From Flavobacteriaceae bacterium UBA2765 (lineage in GTDB: Bacteria > Bacteroidota > Bacteroidia > Flavobacteriales > Flavobacteriaceae), in assembly GCA_002352665.1 (NCBI GenBank), contig DEIV01000040.1, forward strand, positions 1 to 9,759: a DNA stretch of 9,759 nt, read 5' to 3'. The position numbers and the translations under genes were made by a program. Positions 5,520 to 9,759 of the stretch are shown piece after piece. A model generated the notes under the pieces. That model searched no databases and was not told the origin of the DNA. It saw only the letters and a program-made list of their open reading frames with translations. Each line of letters begins with the position of its first letter. Position 1 is the stretch's first letter.

Positions 5520-6459
5520 TATATGTAACATGTTTTTTAATAATTTTTAATAACTCATCAGTGCGTTCAAATTGAATATAATGAGCTGTGTTTTCTAACA
5601 TTAAAAGTTCAGCGTTAATCACTTCATTCTTTAGCCTTTTACAGTCTTCTATGGTAAAGACTCTATCCTTATCGCCAATAAGGATACTAATTTTTTTATT
5701 TATATTTTTATAATTGGGTGAAGCTTCGCTAAGATTTTGAGCATAATTTACCTGCTCGTTAGAAACACTATAAAACACTTTGGGTTGCGACCATAATTGT
5801 GTACGTGTTACTAAAAAATTGTCAGTTAAAATTGCCCTATTTCCTGCAAAAGCATGCAACAAACCCTCTTCAATTTTTTTAGCGGCTACGGTCTTAGTGA
5901 TCAGTGTAGTTATACCTTTACCAACAACTGGTGCAGATGTAATTTTAAAAAGTGTTTCCGGGTAGAATTGATATAATGCAGAAGCAACAATTACAAAAGA
6001 TTTTATTTTGTTATTTTTGATAGTTGCCATTGTTGCCGCAATAGATCCGCCATAAGAATGACCTACTACTATTACTGAATCTAATTGTAGTTTATCTATA
6101 AGTTTATTTGCCAATATTGCATTGGCTTTTAGGGTGTAATCATAATTATTTGCAGTACTGAATCCATTAGCAGGTCTGTCAAAAGCCGTAATTTTATGGT
6201 TTGTAGAGAGGCTATCAATGATGGGCTGCCAATCTTCAATAGAACCAGGCATACCGTGTATTAATAATATATCTGGACCTTTTCCTTGTTGGAGATATCT
6301 AATCTTTTCACCATCAATATCAATAAATTCGCCTTGCCAATTGCTAGTAAAAGTTAAGCTTCCATTTTTAATTTCATTATTATAAATTAAGCCTGTTATA
6401 AAAAATGCAATAACAATAAGAATTAGAAAATAGATCAAGAAATTAACTACTCTTTTCAT
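5512..6459 (-). CDS. Alpha/beta hydrolase with N-terminal membrane anchor
   Basis: This 315-residue protein has one hydrophobic helix at about 7-26 (FLIYFLILIVIAFFITGLIY), with a Lys/Arg before it and no cleavage site, so the catalytic domain is probably tethered outside the inner membrane. The hydrolase domain begins near residue 45. It shows the oxyanion element HGMPG (68-72), the nucleophile elbow GHSYGG with Ser135, the acid Asp265 in GDKDRVF and the base His293 in NTAHYIQFE, in the order expected of the epoxide hydrolase/haloperoxidase-like branch. The region 165-250 forms the variable cap. The substrate cannot be inferred. An A-rich stretch ending AAAGG sits a few bases before the ATG, the nearest thing to a ribosome-binding site in the operon. 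The stop overlaps the phosphorylase start, which implies coupled translation. Confidence 0.88.
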   Translation of the reverse strand: MKRVVNFLIYFLILIVIAFFITGLIYNNEIKNGSLTFTSNWQGEFIDIDGEKIRYLQQGKGPDILLIHGMPGSIEDWQPIIDSLSTNHKITAFDRPANGFSTANNYDYTLKANAILANKLIDKLQLDSVIVVGHSYGGSIAATMATIKNNKIKSFVIVASALYQFYPETLFKITSAPVVGKGITTLITKTVAAKKIEEGLLHAFAGNRAILTDNFLVTRTQLWSQPKVFYSVSNEQVNYAQNLSEASPNYKNINKKISILIGDKDRVFTIEDCKRLKNEVINAELLMLENTAHYIQFERTDELLKIIKKHVTYNE

Positions 6460-6517
6460 AAAAACCTTTTTTTAATTAATACTATTTTTTTCCTACATCC
6501 TATAACAACCCATTTTT

Positions 6518-6853
6518 TCAACCGCCTACACGTTTTACTGAAAACCCCTTATCCTTTAATAAAGTCATAATTTTATCTCTATAATCACCTTGAATAATAA
6601 TTATATCATTTTTAAAACTACCTCCAACACTTAATTTTGTTTTTAACTCTTTTGTTAGTCTTTTAAAATCTTCTTTGGCTCCGGTGTAGCCCTCAAGAAT
6701 AGTAATAGGTTTTCCTTTACGTTTTTCATATTTGCAAATAATGGGTTCGTCTTGAAGCCAAATATCACTTTCTTTATTCCCTTTAGTTTGATTAGAAGAC
6801 GGACTTTCTTCATGATCTGGAAATAAGTTTTTTAATTGATCTTGTAAATCCAC
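6518..6853 (-). CDS. Bacterial SUI1/eIF1-like translation factor (YciH family)
   Basis: This 111-residue protein has the SUI1 domain at about 47-111, including GKPITILEGYTG (47-58), a helix with DFKRLTKELKTKL (62-74), the SVGGSFKN turn (75-82), the strand DIIIIQGD (83-90) and the typical ending GFSVKRVGG. The first 45 residues are acidic and probably disordered. In E. coli, YciH discriminates initiation complexes in vitro and is not essential; a similar role on the 30S subunit is assumed here. The start codon is GTG at 6853. The frame is open further upstream to a TAA but contains no ATG, GTG or TTG there, and MDLQDQLKNLFPDH is the usual beginning in flavobacterial relatives. It lies 34 nt after the dioxygenase gene. 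Confidence 0.92.
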   Translation of the reverse strand: MDLQDQLKNLFPDHEESPSSNQTKGNKESDIWLQDEPIICKYEKRKGKPITILEGYTGAKEDFKRLTKELKTKLSVGGSFKNDIIIIQGDYRDKIMTLLKDKGFSVKRVGG

Positions 6854-6887
6854 TTTTAATAATTTTGATAGATGATAAATATGCTCT

Positions 6888-7838
6888 CTATTTCTTTAAC
6901 AGACCCAATTCTATTAAACGTTCATTTAAAAATTTACCGGCAGTAATATCATCATATTTTTTAGGATGATCTTTATCTATGCAATTTTCTAAACAATTCA
7001 GAGGCATTTCACTAATAGGATGCATAAAAAACGGAATGGAATAACGTGAGGTACCCCATTTCTCTTTAGGTGGATTAACTACCCTGTGAATGGTTGATTT
7101 TAACCTATTATTTGAATGACGCGATAGCATATCGCCTACGTTAATTACCAATTCATCAGGCTCAGCAATGGCATCTAACCATTCGCCTTTGTGATTTTGA
7201 ACTTGTAAGCCTTTACCTTGGGCACCCATTAATAAAGTAATCAAATTTATATCACCATGTGCAGCTGCTCTCACAGAATTCTTTGGTTCTTTGGTAATTG
7301 GAGGATAATGTATAGGTCTTAAAATACTATTTCCATTAATGGCATAATTATCAAAATAATGTTCATCTAAATCTAAAAACAGAGCCAAAGCTCGTAATAC
7401 ATAAATTCCGGTTTTTTCTAACATTTTAAAAGCCTCTTTTCCTACTGAATTAAATTTAGGCAGCTCGTTAACTATAACATTATCAGGGTATTCAGATGCT
7501 AATTCAGGATTATTTTCAACATATTGGCCAAAATGCCAAAACTCTTTTAAATCGCCTTCTTTTTTGCCTTTGGCACTTTCCTTTCCAAAGGATACATACC
7601 CTCTTTGTCCGCCAAGCCCTTCAATTTCATAAGATTGTTTTGTTTTGATAGGCAAGTCAAAGAAATTTTTAATTTCTGAGTATAAGTTTTCAACCAAAGC
7701 ATCATTTAAAAAATGTCCTTTTAAGGCAATAAAACCAATTTCTTCATAAGCTTTGCCAATTTCGTTGACAAATTTTTGTCTTTTTTCAGGCTTATCAGAT
7801 AAAAAATCTGATAGATTTACACTCGGTATATTTTGCAT
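6888..7838 (-). CDS. 2-oxoglutarate/Fe(II)-dependent dioxygenase, isopenicillin N synthase-like
   Basis: This 316-residue cytosolic protein fits the isopenicillin N synthase/2-oxoglutarate oxygenase family. An N-terminal DIOX_N-like half (about 5-125) is followed by the double-stranded beta-helix. The iron triad is His194 and Asp196 (AAAHGDINLITLL) with distal His251 (STIHRVVNP). Arg265 and Ser267 (RYSIPFF) form the RxS pair that binds the 2-oxoglutarate carboxylate, so the co-substrate is probably 2-oxoglutarate rather than a peptide. The length is normal. Family members hydroxylate, desaturate or cyclise small molecules; bacterial members of this type mostly lack a known substrate. It is the first gene of the operon, preceded by a 92-nt AT-rich gap in which I cannot pick out a flavobacterial promoter with confidence. 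Confidence 0.92.
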   Translation of the reverse strand: MQNIPSVNLSDFLSDKPEKRQKFVNEIGKAYEEIGFIALKGHFLNDALVENLYSEIKNFFDLPIKTKQSYEIEGLGGQRGYVSFGKESAKGKKEGDLKEFWHFGQYVENNPELASEYPDNVIVNELPKFNSVGKEAFKMLEKTGIYVLRALALFLDLDEHYFDNYAINGNSILRPIHYPPITKEPKNSVRAAAHGDINLITLLMGAQGKGLQVQNHKGEWLDAIAEPDELVINVGDMLSRHSNNRLKSTIHRVVNPPKEKWGTSRYSIPFFMHPISEMPLNCLENCIDKDHPKKYDDITAGKFLNERLIELGLLKK

Positions 7839-7930
7839 GTTTTATAAATTTATAATAATATTCGTTTTCCTTTTTATTTTTAAAAAATAGAAAAATTAAT
7901 ACGATTTCATAAAGTAAAATTAAAAAAAAA

Positions 7931-8650
7931 TTATTGTTTAGACTTTTTATATAATGGTATTAAATAAGAAATGGTATAATTTATACCAAAGCCGGAATTG
8001 TTTAGAAACACTCTGTTAAAACCAGGAGCAAATAAATTTTTAAAATTATCAGGCTGTTTAGAGCTAAGTATTTTTTTTCCACTAAAACTGAATCCCAAAT
8101 ATAAATTGTTAAATAATTCAGCTTTAACCCCTAATACAATTTCACCCCAATGTGCATTTAAGCCATCCAATTTTTCACCTGTTTCTACTTCACTAATGTT
8201 ATCATAAAAAGGATCGTTATTTATAGTGAAACTATTTAGCGTTTGACTAAATGAACTAAATCCATACCTAAAACCAACATAGATCATATTCTCCATATCC
8301 AACCAATTTTCATAGGCATTATAATCTACTCCGGCTTTTATATAAGAGCCATTGGTAGTAAAATTTACGAAATCTTCATCAGTAGTATTTTCTACGTAAC
8401 CCAATTCAGCCGCTATAAACAATTTGCTGGAAATTCTATAATCTCCAACCAATTCCAATCCCTTTCTACTATCATCAATAAATGTATAAACAGGATTGTA
8501 TAGGTCTATACCCACACGTAATCCATATTTATTTTTATAAATAGTATCATTTTGCTGTGAACCGATTCCTTGTGAAAAAGAAATTGTAGAGCACAGTAGA
8601 AAAATGATACTAATGAAATATTTTAAGATGTGCATTGTCTTCATTTTCAA
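7931..8650 (-). CDS. DUF6048-like outer membrane protein
   Basis: This protein of up to 239 residues has a Sec signal peptide (hydrophobic core ILKYFISIIFLLCSTIS, probable signal peptidase I cleavage near 26/27 before QGIGSQ). It continues with alternating aromatic/polar strands such as YGLRVGIDLY, LVGDYRI, FIAAELGYVE, YIKAGVDYN, MIYVGFRYG, EIVLGVKAEL and YLGFSFSG, which suggest a small outer-membrane beta-barrel of eight to ten strands. The C-terminus is basic rather than ending in Phe. From memory it matches the Bacteroidota family DUF6048, which usually follows a DUF6452 lipoprotein, as it does here. The start is uncertain: ATGs at 8650, 8644 and 8635 are all plausible, giving an overlap of 26-41 nt with the upstream lipoprotein. 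A T-rich stretch follows the stop without a hairpin. The function is unknown. Confidence 0.82.
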   Translation of the reverse strand: MKMKTMHILKYFISIIFLLCSTISFSQGIGSQQNDTIYKNKYGLRVGIDLYNPVYTFIDDSRKGLELVGDYRISSKLFIAAELGYVENTTDEDFVNFTTNGSYIKAGVDYNAYENWLDMENMIYVGFRYGFSSFSQTLNSFTINNDPFYDNISEVETGEKLDGLNAHWGEIVLGVKAELFNNLYLGFSFSGKKILSSKQPDNFKNLFAPGFNRVFLNNSGFGINYTISYLIPLYKKSKQ

Positions 8651-9071
8651 TTTGTAAGCTAATAACTTCTTTACTTACTATCCAATTATTAGTGTTTTGA
8701 TAATTTATATTGGTAAAAACACTTTTAAAACCACAAGAACGACCAACAAAAACATTTTCAACCTGATAGTTGATGATAAGTGTGTCTTGTATTGATTGCG
8801 TGTTGTCTTTACTGTTTTTTGTCAGCATAATCGTAGTTTGTGTATCATATACGTTTAATGGAACTAGTAATGTGTCGGTAGTAACAATCTCCATTTCTTT
8901 ATCCAAAATTTTAACGAGCAAATTATTCACAGGTTTAAATGTTTCCAAGTCTTCAGTATCGTAAAATCGGATGATAAGATGCGGAGTAATAGGATCAATA
9001 CATATTTCATCTCGTTCACAGCTGATTATTAGTGTCAAGAGTATTATATATATACTAATTTGTTTATACAT
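8610..9071 (-). CDS. DUF6452-like lipoprotein
   Basis: This 153-residue lipoprotein has a short hydrophobic signal (IYIILLTLIIS) ending at a lipobox, LIISC, so Cys18 is the probable lipidated residue. The mature N-terminus CERDEICIDP keeps a second Cys six residues on, and a third Cys lies in GRSCGF, so a disulfide outside the inner membrane is possible. Short beta-strands (HLIIRFYD, NNLLVKIL, TIMLTKN, TLIINYQVE) suggest an all-beta fold. The run CERDxICID..TPHLIIRFYD is characteristic, from memory, of the flavobacterial family DUF6452, normally encoded between an rRNA methyltransferase gene and DUF6048. The 3' end overlaps the next gene in another frame, so the two are probably made together and may act as a lipoprotein and barrel pair. 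The role is unknown. Confidence 0.82.
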   Translation of the reverse strand: MYKQISIYIILLTLIISCERDEICIDPITPHLIIRFYDTEDLETFKPVNNLLVKILDKEMEIVTTDTLLVPLNVYDTQTTIMLTKNSKDNTQSIQDTLIINYQVENVFVGRSCGFKSVFTNINYQNTNNWIVSKEVISLQIENEDNAHLKIFH

Positions 9072-9123
9072 TATTGTATTCTTTATTTAATTTAACATTC
9101 TATAATAAATGTGGTATTTTATA

Positions 9124-9678
9124 TTACCAATCATCTTTTTTATAGTCAACTTCCCCCTCAATAGAATCAAATATTTTTTCTGCAAAATTATTTAAACAGT
9201 TGTCAAGCGTTTTCTTAAGGTAAACTCCTTTGTTTTTTAATTCACCTTTTTTATTATATATACTCATTCTTATTGGACCTCCAACTAAAGATAAGTCATC
9301 GACAACTCCAACACCATCCATCTTAGCAATCCCTATATCAATTCTTATTTTGTTATTTTTAAATCTAATCTCAGTTTCTAGTGATAAATCCCATACCCAT
9401 TTTTTAGAGCCTTCATAGCTCAATCTACAAATTTTACCAATCTTAAATGAAAGATACTCATCTTCAACATCACTATGGTTAGAATAATCAGCATTATAAA
9501 TATTATATTCTGCCCATTTTTTTACTGACAGGTACAATTCCTTAGACGATTTATTGTTAAAATTTTTGACTAAAAAACCATTAATTCCAGTAGGAGTAAT
9601 TTCTAACGTATCAACATTTTGAGAAATTATTATTCTTGGAAAAATGATTATAATTAGAAATAATATAGTTTTTTTCAT
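9124..9678 (-). CDS. Exported DUF4468-like protein
   Basis: This 184-residue protein has a clear signal peptide (KKTILFLIIIIFPRIIIS) with likely cleavage near 19/20 before QNVDTLE. The mature part has the order ITPTGINGFLVKNF, a helix with KELYLSVKKWAEYNI, strands YLSFKIGK and DLSLETEIRFKNNKIRIDI, and a C-terminal helix with DNCLNNFAEKIFDSI. This arrangement resembles DUF4468, a Bacteroidota domain with a TBP-like fold found in exported proteins of unknown function. The assignment is by pattern and moderately sure. The gene ends 52 nt before the lipoprotein gene. It may be an insertion, since DUF6452 genes in flavobacteria usually follow a 23S rRNA methyltransferase gene. No reliable promoter motif was seen upstream. 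Confidence 0.72.
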   Translation of the reverse strand: MKKTILFLIIIIFPRIIISQNVDTLEITPTGINGFLVKNFNNKSSKELYLSVKKWAEYNIYNADYSNHSDVEDEYLSFKIGKICRLSYEGSKKWVWDLSLETEIRFKNNKIRIDIGIAKMDGVGVVDDLSLVGGPIRMSIYNKKGELKNKGVYLKKTLDNCLNNFAEKIFDSIEGEVDYKKDDW

Positions 9679-9736
9679 ATTACTTTAGGTTTAATTTATA
9701 ATATAAAGTTAGTTTTTATTTTCAATTAATTTTATT
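9679..9736 (-). other. Upstream region of the DUF4468-like gene
   Basis: This AT-rich spacer lies between the start codon at 9678 and the tandem repeat. TATATTATA on the minus strand could be part of a -7 element, but no well-placed TTG-type -33 partner is visible, so I do not call a promoter. Confidence 0.3.
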
Positions 9737-9759
9737 CTCCCATCTCCCATCTCCCATCT
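9737..9759. repeat. 7-bp tandem repeat (CTCCCAT unit)
   Basis: Three full CTCCCAT units (9737-9743, 9744-9750, 9751-9757) plus CT run to the edge of the window, so the true copy number is unknown. On the minus strand the unit reads ATGGGAG. The array lies about 60 nt upstream of the DUF4468-like start codon. A heptamer array can change length by slippage, but it is not inside a visible coding frame. Confidence 0.85.

Noticed and set aside
7839..7930. Promoter for the six-gene unit
   Set aside because: A promoter is expected here, but I could not find a convincing TAnnTTTG-type -7 element with a TTG -33 partner, so none is reported.

Overview
The window looks like a low-GC chromosome segment from a marine-type Flavobacteriaceae (Bacteroidota). 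The evidence is the AT-rich sequence, the near absence of Shine-Dalgarno motifs, and flavobacterial protein families such as the adjacent lipoprotein (DUF6452-like) and outer-membrane protein (DUF6048-like). Every intact gene I accept is on the minus strand.

Region A (1-3000) is the most interesting part. Read on the minus strand it looks like a decayed integron-type cassette array. In order it holds a broken tyrosine-recombinase gene (about 3008-2746), a perfect 13-bp inverted repeat with a GTTGGGC-type core, a class I glutamine amidotransferase-like gene, a degenerate boundary site, an APC-family amino-acid/amine permease, a well-structured attC-like site (631-498), and a small unknown protein. 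Three boundary cores (about 498-504, 1948-1954, 2699-2705) sit at the same relative position upstream of the three genes and share an ATGAC flank. The permease reading frame runs into the attC-like site, which supplies its last residues. The recombinase has lost most of its catalytic domain, so this array could only move with an integrase supplied in trans.

Region B (3000-3416) is gene debris. It contains a plus-strand remnant of a small zinc-ribbon protein, broken by a stop codon and at least two frame changes, and then an imperfect hairpin that fits a terminator for the operon to its right.

Region C (7838 down to 3417) is a tight six-gene minus-strand unit: a 2-oxoglutarate/Fe(II) dioxygenase-like protein, a bacterial SUI1/eIF1-like factor, a membrane-anchored alpha/beta hydrolase, a uridine phosphorylase-like enzyme, an MmcQ/YjbR protein and a periplasmic-binding-protein-fold protein without a signal peptide. 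The last four are joined by overlaps or a 4-nt gap, so they are probably co-transcribed and translationally coupled. The enzymes suggest nucleoside salvage plus small-molecule turnover, but no single pathway can be proven.

Region D (9759 down to 7931) carries three exported proteins: a DUF4468-like secreted protein, a DUF6452-like lipoprotein and a DUF6048-like outer-membrane protein, the last two overlapping. A 7-bp tandem repeat runs off the right edge, upstream of the first of these. No rRNA, tRNA, CRISPR array or insertion sequence was seen.
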